The notes below the pieces were generated by a model. That model saw nothing but the letters and a program-made list of their open reading frames with translations, searched no databases and was not told the origin of the DNA. This document shows positions 8,422 to 17,279 of a stretch of DNA of 64,000 nucleotides, in pieces (position 1 is the first letter of the stretch; every line of letters starts with the position of its first letter). Both the position numbers and the translations under genes were made by a program. The stretch is taken from contig NZ_JACSQL010000002.1 in NCBI RefSeq assembly GCF_014836635.1, positions 620,001-684,000 of the forward strand, in the 5' to 3' direction. This DNA is from Paenibacillus gallinarum (GTDB lineage: Bacteria > Bacillota > Bacilli > Paenibacillales > Paenibacillaceae).

Positions 8422-8444
8422 CGCAGGCAATGCCTGCTTTTTTC
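8422..8444 (+). terminator. Terminator-like hairpin at the 5' end of the cmk transcript
   Basis: The palindromic GCAGGCAATGCCTGC is followed by six T. It may stop read-through from ypfB, but because it starts only a few bases after the predicted cmk start point it would also be the first structure in the cmk mRNA. Confidence 0.7.
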
Positions 8445-8475
8445 TTGAGGCTTAAGTTTGAGGAGGAATGCCCCG

Positions 8476-9180
8476 TTGACAGGCCAGAATACAGCAGAGA
8501 ACGGGAAAATGAATGTGGCTATTGACGGTCCCGCAGGAGCGGGGAAAAGTACCGTTGCTAGACGCGTGGCGAGCAAACTGTCTTATGTGTACGTGGATAC
8601 AGGCGCTATGTATCGTGCTGTAACCTATTATATGCTTCGCCATGAGATTAAACCGGAAGAGGTAGATACCGTACTTACGCACGTTAGAAGACTGGATATT
8701 GAACTAATACCAGCTGATGGCGGGCAGAAGGTATTCCTTAATGGGGAAGATGTATCAGGGCCGATCCGTTCGAGAGAAGTTACTGGAGTAGTATCCTTAT
8801 ATTCGCAAATTGAAGATTTGCGTCATCACCTTGTTGAAATGCAGAGAAAGATGGCACTTCGCAAGGGCGTTGTTATGGATGGAAGAGACATCGGAACGAC
8901 GGTTTTACCAGATGCAGAAGTGAAAATTTTTATGACCGCAAGCGTTAGGGAACGTGCACTTCGCCGATTCAAGGAACTCGATAAGACTGAAGAGGTAACA
9001 CTTGATCAGCTCGAAAGAGAGATTGCGGCTCGGGACAAGCTGGATCAGGAACGTGAAGTTTCGCCGCTGCGTCAAGCAGAAGATGCCATCGTTCTTGATA
9101 CCACATCAATGAGTATTGATGAGGTTGTTGAACACATTGTAACGCGCTGTATGGAAGTCAGGGGAGAGGTTGGATTATGA
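8476..9180 (+). CDS. cmk: (d)CMP kinase
   Basis: This 234-residue P-loop kinase phosphorylates CMP and dCMP in pyrimidine nucleotide recycling. The Walker A motif GPAGAGKST follows MNVAID; further conserved pieces are YVDTGAMYRA, GRDIGTTVLPDA and the lid region with RERALRRFKEL. The TTG at 8476 is chosen because GAGGAGG lies 9 nt upstream; an ATG at 8509 lacks a ribosome binding site. It overlaps plsC by 4 nt (ATGA). The cmk-plsC-S1 protein order is common in Firmicutes. Confidence 0.95.
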   Translation: MTGQNTAENGKMNVAIDGPAGAGKSTVARRVASKLSYVYVDTGAMYRAVTYYMLRHEIKPEEVDTVLTHVRRLDIELIPADGGQKVFLNGEDVSGPIRSREVTGVVSLYSQIEDLRHHLVEMQRKMALRKGVVMDGRDIGTTVLPDAEVKIFMTASVRERALRRFKELDKTEEVTLDQLEREIAARDKLDQEREVSPLRQAEDAIVLDTTSMSIDEVVEHIVTRCMEVRGEVGL

Positions 9181-9767
9181 TTTATTCAATTGGTCGGTTT
9201 CTGTTAAACGTAATTTACACTGTTTTATTTCGTTTAGAGGCCATTGGGAGAGAGAATATTCCCCGCGAAGGCGGCGTGGTAATGTGTTGCAATCACATTA
9301 GTAACTTTGACCCGCCAACTCTTGGAATTAAGATTCACCGCAAGATTCGATTTATGGCAAAAAGCGAATTGTTTGAAGTTCCGGTGCTTGGTCCGATCTT
9401 AAGAGAACTCGGAGCGTTCCCTGTAAAACGGGGCGGTGTGAGCAAGGAATCAATCAAAACAGCGCTTAACATTCTTCGGGGTGGAGAAGTCTTGGGGATT
9501 TTTCCGCAAGGCAGTCGCCATAATGATGGTGGTATGGGAAAAAAGGGAGCTGCAAGTTTTGCACTGCGAAGCGGAGCTGCTGTAGTACCTGCTGCTGTAA
9601 TCGGTGAATACAAGCCTTTCAGAAAAATGAAAATTGTTTACGGTGAACCCGTTAATCTGGATGAATTCAGAGATGATCCTTCAGGAGAGTCACTTGAACG
9701 GGCAACGGAAAAAATTATGTCTAAGATTGATGAAATGGCGAGAACTGGTGTACCATCGAAGCCATAA
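9177..9767 (+). CDS. plsC: 1-acyl-sn-glycerol-3-phosphate acyltransferase
   Basis: This 196-residue membrane-associated enzyme adds the second acyl chain to lysophosphatidic acid, making phosphatidic acid. The catalytic NHISNFDP (HxxxxD) motif near residue 40, the phosphate-binding FPQGSR near 110, and the hydrophobic N-terminus are all visible. It overlaps the cmk stop by 4 nt, so it is translated with cmk. PlsY, which makes its substrate, is encoded about 3.4 kb downstream. Confidence 0.93.
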   Translation: MIYSIGRFLLNVIYTVLFRLEAIGRENIPREGGVVMCCNHISNFDPPTLGIKIHRKIRFMAKSELFEVPVLGPILRELGAFPVKRGGVSKESIKTALNILRGGEVLGIFPQGSRHNDGGMGKKGAASFALRSGAAVVPAAVIGEYKPFRKMKIVYGEPVNLDEFRDDPSGESLERATEKIMSKIDEMARTGVPSKP

Positions 9768-9885
9768 TGCCAATGAATGACACACCATATTTTATGGTAA
9801 GCTAAGCATTACCAGGTTAATGTTTTGAACTCTGCTACGGCAGGTTTAAATAAATGGGGTTTTTGAATTGAGGAGGGTATTGATT

Positions 9886-11115
9886 ATGTCGGAAGAAACT
9901 AAAAATCAAGAAGTAACAGAAGCAGCAACCCAAGATGAATTGGATTCATTCGTATCATTAAAAAAAGGCGATACTGTAAAAGGAACCATTGTCAAATTGG
10001 AAGATAACCAAGCTTATGTAAGTATTGGATATAAATATGACGGTGTAATTCCAGTTCGCGAACTTTCCTCTGTACAAGTGGATAATATCAGCGAAGCAGT
10101 AGAAGTTGGCCAAGAAGTGGAATGTAAAGTAGTTAGCATCGATGACGAGAAAGAGAAACTTGTTCTTTCTAAACGTGCAATCGACAGCGAAAATGCTTGG
10201 GAACAACTTGTTAAATACCAAGAGTCTGGTGAAGTATTTGAAGTTGTTGTTTCTGATGTCGTTAAAGGCGGCGTAGTAGCTGACGTTGGCATCCGTGGAT
10301 TCATTCCTGCTTCTATGGTTGAGCGTCATTTTGTTGAAGATTTCAGTGATTACAAAGGCAAAACACTTCGCGTAAAAGTAAAAGAACTCGATCGTGAAGC
10401 AAACAAAGTAATCCTTTCTCAAAAAGATGTTCTGGATGCAGAACATGAAGTTAACAAACAAAAAGTGATTGCTGAACTTACAGAAGGACAACAAATTGAA
10501 GGTACTGTACAGCGCCTGACTCAATTTGGTGCTTTTGTTGATGTAGGCGGCGTTGACGGTCTTGTTCACGTATCCGAGATTGCTTGGAGCCATGTGGATA
10601 AACCATCTGACGTTCTTTCCGAAGGCGAAAAAGTGAATGTTAAAGTACTGAAAGTTGATCCTGAAAAAGGAAAAATCAGCCTAAGTATTAAAGCAGCACA
10701 ACCAGGTCCTTGGGAAACTGCTACTGAGCAGTTTAAAACTGGCGATATCGTAACAGGTGTAGTAAAACGTCTGGTTCAATTTGGTGCTTTCGTAGAAATC
10801 GCTCCAGGTGTAGAAGGTCTGGTTCACATTTCCCAGATTTCTCACAAACACATCGGTACTCCGCATGAAGTACTGAAAGAAGGACAAGAAGTTCAAGTGA
10901 AAATTCTGGAACTGAACTCTGCTGAGCAACGTGCAAGCCTGAGCATCAAAGAAACAGAAGAAGCTCCTGCTGATGCAGCGCCTCGTGCTGAAAAATCCAG
11001 AAAATCACATGCACCACGTGAAGTAATCGACAACCCTAACGTTTCCATGAGCAACGAAGGACTAAGCGTTACACTTGGCGACCTTTTCGGTGATAAATTA
11101 AGTAAATTCAAATAA
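9886..11115 (+). CDS. S1 RNA-binding repeat protein (RpsA/YpfD-like)
   Basis: This 409-residue protein has four S1 (OB-fold) repeats, roughly at residues 25-95, 110-180, 195-265 and 280-350; the last two carry near-identical QFGAFV cores. An acidic/Ala-rich and basic tail follows. In low-GC Firmicutes this protein (YpfD in B. subtilis) is annotated as ribosomal protein S1 homologue, though it lacks the six repeats of the proteobacterial S1 and is generally dispensable for initiation. ATG at 9886 is 6-10 nt after GAGGAGGG. Long antisense frames here are shadows. Confidence 0.93.
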   Translation: MSEETKNQEVTEAATQDELDSFVSLKKGDTVKGTIVKLEDNQAYVSIGYKYDGVIPVRELSSVQVDNISEAVEVGQEVECKVVSIDDEKEKLVLSKRAIDSENAWEQLVKYQESGEVFEVVVSDVVKGGVVADVGIRGFIPASMVERHFVEDFSDYKGKTLRVKVKELDREANKVILSQKDVLDAEHEVNKQKVIAELTEGQQIEGTVQRLTQFGAFVDVGGVDGLVHVSEIAWSHVDKPSDVLSEGEKVNVKVLKVDPEKGKISLSIKAAQPGPWETATEQFKTGDIVTGVVKRLVQFGAFVEIAPGVEGLVHISQISHKHIGTPHEVLKEGQEVQVKILELNSAEQRASLSIKETEEAPADAAPRAEKSRKSHAPREVIDNPNVSMSNEGLSVTLGDLFGDKLSKFK

Positions 11116-11147
11116 TGAAGTCGCGTTAAGCTTATCTTCATACAGGC

Positions 11148-11220
11148 AACAAACAGGTTGCTAATCACGATTGGCGGACCCTTCGGGGTTCGCCGATTGT
11201 TGTTAGAACCTGTTTTTTGG
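11148..11220 (+). terminator. Nested intrinsic terminator after the S1-repeat gene
   Basis: An inner, GC-rich hairpin (ATTGGCGGACCC/GGGTTCGCCGAT with a TTCG tetraloop) lies inside an outer pairing AACAGGTT/AACCTGTT followed by T6. Confidence 0.8.
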
Positions 11221-11295
11221 ATAAGGAAAGCATTAGCTTAATTATCTTTTTTTTGCTATGATGAAGCGTAAGAAGTGACAGGAGGAGTGTATTTT

Positions 11296-12618
11296 ATGGC
11301 AAGACCCGTTGTGGCTATAGTCGGACGTCCGAATGTAGGGAAATCAACAATTTTTAACCGGATCATCGGCGACCGGTTGGCCATTGTGGAAGATAAACCG
11401 GGAATTACGCGTGACCGTTTGTATGGTGTGGCGGAATGGAACGGTAAACCTTTCAGTATTATTGATACGGGAGGAATCGAAATTGATGGTGAAGATATCA
11501 TTCTGAGATCCATCCGTATGCAAGCAGAACTCGCTATTGAAGAAGCTGATGTTATCGTATTTATGTGTGATGCGATGACGGGAGTTACACAAGCTGATGA
11601 AGAGGTAGCTCAAATTCTGTACCGATCGGGTAAACCGATTATCGTTGCAGTTAATAAAGTAGACAATATGGGTCGAAGCGACCTCATTTATGAATTCTAT
11701 TCTTTTGGGTTTGGTGATCCTATTGGCATCTCCGGAAGCCATGGTACAGGAATTGGTGACTTGCTTGATGCAATTGTTACTAATCTCCCTGAACTCGAGG
11801 AAGATGGGTACGATGAAGATGTAATCAGAGTTGCTCTCATCGGACGACCAAATGTAGGGAAATCATCGCTTGTCAATGCAATCCTTGGAGAAGAGCGCGT
11901 TATCGTAAGTGATATTGCGGGAACAACAAGAGATGCGATTGATACTCCGTTTGAAAAAGATGGTCAGCGTTATGTCCTTATTGACACGGCAGGTATGAGA
12001 AAACGTGGTAAGGTGTATGAAACGACTGAGAAATACAGCGTAATGCGCGCGATGCGTGCGATTGAACGTGCTGATGTAGTACTGATTGTCATTAATGGCG
12101 AAGAGGGAATCATTGATCAGGACAAGCATATTGCTGGTTACGCTTATGAAGCAGGTAAAGCTTCCTTATTCGTGGTGAACAAATGGGACGTTGTAGATAA
12201 AGACGACAAAACCATGCGTGAATTCGAAAAGAACATTCGGGATCATTTCCTGTTCATGACCTATGCACCGATTGTGTTCCTTTCTGCTAAAACTAAACAG
12301 CGCTTACAAAAATTGCTTCCTGTAGTACAGCATGTATCACAGCAGCATGTAATGCGTGTTCAGACCCATTTACTTAACGATGTTGTATCTGATGCAGTGG
12401 CTATTAATCCACCTCCAACAGACAAAGGAAGACGACTGCGTATTAACTATGTAACTCAAGTAGCAGTGAAGCCTCCTACAATTGTCGTTTTTGTAAATGA
12501 TCCAGAACTGATGCACTTCTCTTATGAGCGATACCTTGAGAATAAAATACGTGCTGCTTTCAATTTTGAAGGTACACCTATTCGTATATTTACTCGGCGT
12601 AAGTCCGACGAAGGTTAG
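11296..12618 (+). CDS. der: Ribosome biogenesis GTPase Der (EngA)
   Basis: This 440-residue protein carries two tandem GTPase domains, each with a P-loop (GRPNVGKST near residue 10 and GRPNVGKSS near 183), G3 DTGG / DTAG motifs and NKVD / NKWD G4 motifs, then a KH-like C-terminal domain. Der is needed for 50S subunit assembly. Start: ATG 11296 has GGAGGAG 7-10 nt upstream; a GTG at 11275 precedes that site. The gene is followed closely by plsY and gpsA. Confidence 0.97.
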   Translation: MARPVVAIVGRPNVGKSTIFNRIIGDRLAIVEDKPGITRDRLYGVAEWNGKPFSIIDTGGIEIDGEDIILRSIRMQAELAIEEADVIVFMCDAMTGVTQADEEVAQILYRSGKPIIVAVNKVDNMGRSDLIYEFYSFGFGDPIGISGSHGTGIGDLLDAIVTNLPELEEDGYDEDVIRVALIGRPNVGKSSLVNAILGEERVIVSDIAGTTRDAIDTPFEKDGQRYVLIDTAGMRKRGKVYETTEKYSVMRAMRAIERADVVLIVINGEEGIIDQDKHIAGYAYEAGKASLFVVNKWDVVDKDDKTMREFEKNIRDHFLFMTYAPIVFLSAKTKQRLQKLLPVVQHVSQQHVMRVQTHLLNDVVSDAVAINPPPTDKGRRLRINYVTQVAVKPPTIVVFVNDPELMHFSYERYLENKIRAAFNFEGTPIRIFTRRKSDEG

Positions 12619-12630
12619 GGGAGAAACAAT

Positions 12631-13251
12631 GTGATTTATGCTATCATGGCTATAATCATCAGCTATCTTCTAGGTTCCGTAAGCTTTAGCTTTTTGTTTG
12701 GTAAACTAACAAAAGGCATAGATATACGGGATCATGGAAGCGGCAATGCAGGCGCAACGAATACATTACGTGTCCTTGGAAAAGGACCGGCTATTCTTGT
12801 GCTTGTACTTGACGTTGCAAAAGGGGTCGCAGCGATATGGATCGGCAAATCGCTTGGCGGTGATTCACAGTGGGTTCCAGCTCTGTGTGGAGTCGCTGCC
12901 ATTATTGGTCATAACTGGCCCGTATTTTTCCGTTTTCGTGGAGGGAAGGGGATTGCAACCGCCATTGGCGTACTTGCAACCCTTTGTTTCTTGCCAGCTT
13001 TATATGCGGGCATTATAGCGATTATGTGTATTGTAATCACAAGATACGTTTCCTTAGGTTCTTTAATTTTTGTATTCCTAACACCCTTGTTCTTATTTAT
13101 CCTTCTTTATCCATGGCCTTTATTTTGGTGTAGTCTCATTATTTGTATACTTGCCTTCTGGAGGCATCGGACGAATATCATGAAACTGATGCGTGGGGAA
13201 GAAAATAAGCTGGGATCTCGTTCATCAAAAGGGGGTAAACGGGTTGTCTAA
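12631..13251 (+). CDS. plsY: Glycerol-3-phosphate acyltransferase PlsY
   Basis: This 206-residue protein, with about five membrane helices, transfers acyl from acyl-phosphate to glycerol-3-phosphate. The three family motifs are visible: GSGNAGATNTLRVLG (residues about 36-50), GHNWPVFFRFRGGKG and the later region before the basic tail. The GTG start follows AGGGGAG. It overlaps gpsA by 8 nt; PlsY uses the glycerol-3-phosphate that GpsA makes, so the pair forms a phospholipid-precursor unit. Confidence 0.95.
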   Translation: MIYAIMAIIISYLLGSVSFSFLFGKLTKGIDIRDHGSGNAGATNTLRVLGKGPAILVLVLDVAKGVAAIWIGKSLGGDSQWVPALCGVAAIIGHNWPVFFRFRGGKGIATAIGVLATLCFLPALYAGIIAIMCIVITRYVSLGSLIFVFLTPLFLFILLYPWPLFWCSLIICILAFWRHRTNIMKLMRGEENKLGSRSSKGGKRVV

Positions 13252-14284
13252 CAAAGTAACGTTACTGGTAGCTGGAAGCTGGGGGACTGCACTGGCAAGT
13301 GTTCTTGCAGACAATGGCCATGATGTGTACATGTGGACACGAAGTAACGAGCAAGCCGCTGAGATCAATCAACAGCATACGAATGCTCGATACTTACCCG
13401 GTATTATCTTATCCGAACGGATTATGGCTACAAGTGATATGAAAGAAGCGGTAGATGACAGTCAGGCTATTATTATAGTAGCTCCTTCATCAGCGATGCG
13501 TTCCGTGGTACAACAGCTGAAGCCTTTTTACAAAAAAGGCACACTTATTGTACATGCGACGAAAGGATTCGAAACGGCCACTCTAAAAAGAATGTCTGTT
13601 GTCATTTCGGAGGAACTCGGCTGTCCTGAAGGAGATATTGTAGTGCTTTCAGGTCCGAGTCATGCGGAAGAAGTCGTTCAGAAAAAACCGACTACAACCG
13701 TGGTGGCATCTTTAAATGATGAACTTGCTAATCGTGCTAGAGATTTGTTCATGAATGTGAACTTTCGAGTATACACCAATCGAGATTTACTTGGGGTTGA
13801 ACTAGCAGGTGCGTTTAAGAATATCATTGCTTTAGGTGCAGGAATGTCGGACGGTCTTGGATTTGGCGATAATGCCAAAGCAGCGATCATAACCCGCGGT
13901 CTTGCGGAGATTTCTCGTATTGGAGTTGAGATGGGGGCTAACCCGCTTACCTTTTCGGGACTCGCTGGCGTAGGGGATTTAGTCGTGACCGCAACAAGCA
14001 AGCATAGCCGTAACTGGCGTGCTGGATATGCGCTTGGACAAGGCAAACCGCTGCAAGAAGTATTAGATGCCATGGGTATGGTTGTGGAAGGAATTCGTAC
14101 TACAGAAGCAGCTCATGCGATATCTCAAAAGTATAATGTCCAAATGCCGATCGCTGATCAGCTCTATAAAGTGCTTTTCACAGGCAAAGACAGCCGTACT
14201 GCGGTAGAAGCGCTGATGGGCCGCGATCCTAAGACAGAGATGGAAGTCATGAAACTCGAGACGTGGGAGCAGTGGCACACTTAG
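13244..14284 (+). CDS. gpsA: Glycerol-3-phosphate dehydrogenase [NAD(P)+]
   Basis: This 346-residue enzyme reduces dihydroxyacetone phosphate to sn-glycerol-3-phosphate. Conserved parts are the N-terminal dinucleotide loop, SGPSHAEEV, ELAGAFKNIIALGAG with the catalytic Lys, and GLAGVGDLVVT. In the Rossmann loop the usual G-x-G-x-x-G reads V9-A-G-S-W-G14, so the first Gly is Val. TTG 13244 is preceded by AAGGGGG; a longer in-frame start at 13193 would lie inside plsY. Confidence 0.95.
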   Translation: MSNKVTLLVAGSWGTALASVLADNGHDVYMWTRSNEQAAEINQQHTNARYLPGIILSERIMATSDMKEAVDDSQAIIIVAPSSAMRSVVQQLKPFYKKGTLIVHATKGFETATLKRMSVVISEELGCPEGDIVVLSGPSHAEEVVQKKPTTTVVASLNDELANRARDLFMNVNFRVYTNRDLLGVELAGAFKNIIALGAGMSDGLGFGDNAKAAIITRGLAEISRIGVEMGANPLTFSGLAGVGDLVVTATSKHSRNWRAGYALGQGKPLQEVLDAMGMVVEGIRTTEAAHAISQKYNVQMPIADQLYKVLFTGKDSRTAVEALMGRDPKTEMEVMKLETWEQWHT

Positions 14285-14380
14285 ATTAATGGGCTCTTTT
14301 CTCATTTCTCCCGTTTCCATCACCCTTCGATAAGACAGCTCATATAATATGTTGAGTTTTTGTCTTAAGGAGGGGAATAA

Positions 14381-14659
14381 ATGGCTGACAATATTTCTAA
14401 AGATGCTCTAAATGCAATTAATAAAAAGACGGGGAAGAAGATCTCGGAAGGCGCAGTGAAGAAGCTCGCTAGTACGGTGAAACCTTCTACTTTACAAAAT
14501 GAGGATCAGCTGAGAACGCTGATCAAGCAAGTCTCTGCAATGGCAAAAATACCTGTTAGTGAAGAAACGATTCAGGAAATCGTCAATGCGATCAAGAAAA
14601 GCGGAATGAATCCGAGTAACATGGAAGCAATCATGAAAATGATGATGAAAAAGAAATAA
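14381..14659 (+). CDS. Stage VI sporulation protein F (YjcC/SpoVIF-like)
   Basis: This 92-residue, Lys- and Met-rich helical protein matches the small SpoVIF family: KKTGKKISEGAVKKLA followed by an IKQVSAMAKIPVSEE segment and a Met/Lys tail. In B. subtilis SpoVIF supports late GerE-dependent coat assembly. ATG is preceded by AAGGAGGGG. It stands alone between a short gap and two hairpins. Confidence 0.75.
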   Translation: MADNISKDALNAINKKTGKKISEGAVKKLASTVKPSTLQNEDQLRTLIKQVSAMAKIPVSEETIQEIVNAIKKSGMNPSNMEAIMKMMMKKK

Positions 14660-14670
14660 TAGATCTGTTG

Positions 14671-14750
14671 AGAAAGAGGTGTTTTACCTCTTTCTTGTAA
14701 TGAAGAACAAAGATGGGCTTCTGCCTATAATCTTTGTTCTTTTTTCTTTT
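14671..14750 (+). terminator. Two consecutive hairpins after the spoVIF-like gene
   Basis: The first pairs AGAAAGAGGT with ACCTCTTTCT (about 14671-14697). The second pairs GAACAAAGAT with ATCTTTGTTC and ends in six T (about 14703-14747). The second is a clear intrinsic terminator. Confidence 0.75.
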
Positions 14751-14855
14751 TACAAAGAGGAATGAGCAAGTTTTTCATGTTATAATCACTATATCTGAGA
14801 AAAGATGGGTAATTCATTATTTCCTGGGATCTATAGATGTATTGGAGGATGGAAC

Positions 14856-15035
14856 ATGGATGCAATGGACAAGATGTGGCTTTCGATTATCGCTGTTCTA
14901 ATTATGGGATTGTCTGTCTTCTTGATTACTTTTGCACGTGCGAAGACAAAGGGTATAATAAAAGGAGTTTTATCTCTGCTTGCTTTTATAATTATGTTGG
15001 TCGGGCTTCTTAGTGGTCTAGTATCCATCATGTAA
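14856..15035 (+). CDS. Small membrane protein, DUF2768/YphE-like
   Basis: This 59-residue protein has two hydrophobic helices (WLSIIAVLIMGLSVFLITFA and GVLSLLAFIIMLVGLLSGLV) joined by a short basic loop. Size, topology and position between gpsA and spoIVA match YphE of B. subtilis. ATG 14856 lies 6 nt after GGAGG; an in-frame ATG at 14805 lacks a site. Function unknown, probably sporulation-linked by context. Confidence 0.7.
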   Translation: MDAMDKMWLSIIAVLIMGLSVFLITFARAKTKGIIKGVLSLLAFIIMLVGLLSGLVSIM

Positions 15036-15082
15036 TTATAACAAGGAAGTCTGAATTCATTATACGATTGGAGTCATGATAA

Positions 15083-15682
15083 GTGCTTGATACAGCTTTA
15101 AACGTCTTAGGTATGGCATGGAACCCGAAGCAATACAAATGGCTGTTAGGAGGAAGCTGCAGCCTTCTGTTGCAGGGAGTAGAGCTAACGGACCCACCAA
15201 ATGATATTGATGTGTATGCTGATTTTGAAATCGCCAAACCATTACATAAAGAGATCAGTTCATATTCAGTCGATGAGCAGCGTCTTGATCGAAGCGGTAC
15301 CTATACTTCTTTGCTCAGTCATTATCAGATCGGTGAAGCATCTTTAGAATTATCCGGAGGGTTTGAAATTTGTACATCAGACTCACTTTATCGAACAGAT
15401 ATTGCTTTTTTAATTCCTTATGCTCAGAAATATAAAATTCCGGGTACGCATCACTCCATTTTTATGACACCGCTGAGTCATGAGCTCATGTTTAATATCC
15501 TTCGTGAGCGGGCAGATCGATATGATCTTATAGCTAAGAAAATGAATGAGAATATAGAAGCTCATATCCCTTTATTAAAAGATCTGATTCGCCGTAATGT
15601 GTGGTCAGTAGCACATCTGGAGCATTTGGAGGATGTACTTGGAGTAAATGACGATTCACTACGAGAACAGGGTCAGCTCTGA
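15083..15682 (+). CDS. Nucleotidyltransferase-like protein
   Basis: This 199-residue protein contains LLGGSCSLLLQG followed by NDIDVYAD (residues about 21-52), the GGS...DxD arrangement of minimal nucleotidyltransferases. The rest has no motif I recognise. The start is a GTG at 15083 with GGAG upstream. Substrate and role are unknown; it sits in a run of spore-linked genes between a YphE-like gene and a ferredoxin gene. Confidence 0.65.
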   Translation: MLDTALNVLGMAWNPKQYKWLLGGSCSLLLQGVELTDPPNDIDVYADFEIAKPLHKEISSYSVDEQRLDRSGTYTSLLSHYQIGEASLELSGGFEICTSDSLYRTDIAFLIPYAQKYKIPGTHHSIFMTPLSHELMFNILRERADRYDLIAKKMNENIEAHIPLLKDLIRRNVWSVAHLEHLEDVLGVNDDSLREQGQL

Positions 15683-15720
15683 TACAGCTAGAATGTACGG
15701 ACAGGCAGGGGGACAAGTGA

Positions 15721-16065
15721 ATGAAGGTAACATTTTTACCAAGTGGCAAACAGGTTGAAGTGAAGCGGGGAGTTACCTTGCTTCAAGCAAGTCGTTTAGC
15801 GGGGATAACCATCCCTACAAGATGTGGAGGCAAGGCTGGATGTATGATGTGCAAAGTCGACGTACCAGAGGGAGAAGAATGTCATCTGAGTAAACCAGGG
15901 GGAGCTGAACGTAACAAGCTGGGCACATGGCTCGATCAGGGGACACGTCTAGCTTGTCAGGCTACAGTTCAGGACTCGGTCACAGTTCAAGTACCTGAGG
16001 ACAAGCTAAAAGCAGCGATTCGTAAACAGCTCGAAAGACAAGCGGAAGAAGATACCCTGTGGTAA
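15721..16065 (+). CDS. 2Fe-2S ferredoxin
   Basis: This 114-residue protein has a plant/mitochondrial-type 2Fe-2S fold: C35-x5-C41-x2-C44 (CGGKAGCMMC) with the fourth ligand C79 in RLACQATV. It begins directly with the beta-grasp strand MKVTFLPSGKQVEV. It should carry one electron at a time; the partner is not evident from neighbours. An AGGCAGGGGGAC site precedes the ATG. Extra Cys54 is not part of the cluster pattern. Confidence 0.88.
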   Translation: MKVTFLPSGKQVEVKRGVTLLQASRLAGITIPTRCGGKAGCMMCKVDVPEGEECHLSKPGGAERNKLGTWLDQGTRLACQATVQDSVTVQVPEDKLKAAIRKQLERQAEEDTLW

Positions 16066-16113
16066 GATTCCTGAAAATGATAGCTAGATTCTAATAAAGG
16101 ATGGGCTTAATTT

Positions 16114-16875
16114 ATGAGGAACGTGTATGGAATCGTAAGAAAACAACGTGTTTTCCTATGTGCTGCTATGGCTGCGCTCATGTTATTACTGACGGGCTGT
16201 CTGCACACTTCAGGTGATAGTAACAAAGACGCGTGGGCTACGAATTATGATGGGAGTGTCTCGAGGGTTCAGAATGCAATGAATGCCTTTCAGGAATCTA
16301 ACGGTATTTTGCCGATTATTACTGCTGGGCCAGAAGTCCCTAAATATGAGAAGTTTCGAATTGATTTGAGCAAACTTGAACGAGAGGGATATGTTGATGA
16401 TATTCCAAAAACGGCCTTTGAGAAAGGCGGAAGTGCGTATTTTCTCGTTCAAAATGAAGAAGTCGATCCGATAGTCAAAGTAATGGATCTCATAACCGTT
16501 CAAAAAGTAACTCTAGTTCAGCGTCTAGTTGATTCTTATTATGCCTCTCACGGAACATGGCCAGCGAAGGAAGAAGTTTATCCAAACATTCATCTAGTGG
16601 ATACAGAAGCCATCCAAAGTTCGGGAAACCGGATTGAAGATTTGGCAAGTGTGTACTCTGGTGAAATACTCCCTTACATCATAGACGCTGAAGGAACGGT
16701 TTATGCAGATTATGCTTTTGACATTATGCAGCTCATTGATCGAAAAGAAATAAAGCCGGAAGTATCTGAAGATTTAAGGAAATACCTAACGGAAGAGTCT
16801 CATTTTGTGCCTGTAAAATCACTTCCTTATGCGTGGAGTAATGGTCAACCTATTGCTGTTCTTACCCTTCCGTAA
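16114..16875 (+). CDS. Lipoprotein, YphF-like
   Basis: This 253-residue protein starts with a basic segment, a hydrophobic helix and the lipobox LLTGC (Cys near residue 29), so it is probably a membrane-anchored lipoprotein. The mature part has no recognised domain. Position upstream of spoIVA and size correspond to yphF of B. subtilis; homology is inferred from context. A terminator follows closely. Confidence 0.75.
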   Translation: MRNVYGIVRKQRVFLCAAMAALMLLLTGCLHTSGDSNKDAWATNYDGSVSRVQNAMNAFQESNGILPIITAGPEVPKYEKFRIDLSKLEREGYVDDIPKTAFEKGGSAYFLVQNEEVDPIVKVMDLITVQKVTLVQRLVDSYYASHGTWPAKEEVYPNIHLVDTEAIQSSGNRIEDLASVYSGEILPYIIDAEGTVYADYAFDIMQLIDRKEIKPEVSEDLRKYLTEESHFVPVKSLPYAWSNGQPIAVLTLP

Positions 16876-16888
16876 TCATGGTCTAGCA

Positions 16889-16922
16889 TTGATACCGTCC
16901 CTTTGAGGGGCGGTTTTTTTAT
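16889..16922 (+). terminator. Intrinsic terminator after the YphF-like gene
   Basis: ACCGTCCC and GGGGCGGT pair around a TTTGA loop, followed by seven T. Confidence 0.85.
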
Positions 16923-16939
16923 ATATTAGAGTCCCATTC

Positions 16940-16969
16940 GTCATAATTGATAGCTAGCATTCATATATT
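16940..16969 (+). promoter_or_regulatory. Candidate sigma-E promoter P1 of spoIVA
   Basis: GTCATAAT (16940-16947), a 14-nt spacer, and CATATATT (16962-16969) fit the mother-cell sigma-E consensus. It would give a leader of about 300 nt. Confidence 0.6.
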
Positions 16970-17053
16970 TAGTGTGGATGGTCTTTGAAGATAGTAAATC
17001 TTCTTAAAAAAGAGAGTGCTTCAAGATTAACCACCAAAAAAAATAGAAAAGAC

Positions 17054-17083
17054 GTCATACTGCGCAGGTCATGTACATACTAT
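17054..17083 (+). promoter_or_regulatory. Candidate sigma-E promoter P2 of spoIVA
   Basis: GTCATACT (17054-17061), a 14-nt spacer, and CATACTAT (17076-17083) are a near-ideal sigma-E pair. It would give a leader of about 190 nt. Between it and the start codon I see no gene; the stretch 17090-17265 has no clear hairpin-terminator. Confidence 0.7.
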
Positions 17084-17279
17084 GATACTAGTCCAAAAGC
17101 ATGTACGAGTTACGCCGCTCATCTTTCTTTCATCAGAATGTGATATGTCGGCGGCGGACGACTTCCGGGCAATCGTTATAACTGCTCTACCGTTGCAGGG
17201 ATTAACGTCTTCTGATTGAAAACGAAGCGGATGCTCTTTAGCATTTTTCCTTCGGAGTATGTTTAGGAGGGGATTTCAT

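Noticed and set aside
9958..10593. 211-codon antisense frame
   Set aside because: It lies opposite the S1-repeat gene, has a Phe/Asn/Tyr-rich composition typical of shadow frames and no ribosome binding site.
10500..10830. Internal DNA repeat with two copies of the QFGAFV-coding sequence
   Set aside because: Explained by the tandem S1 domains of the protein.
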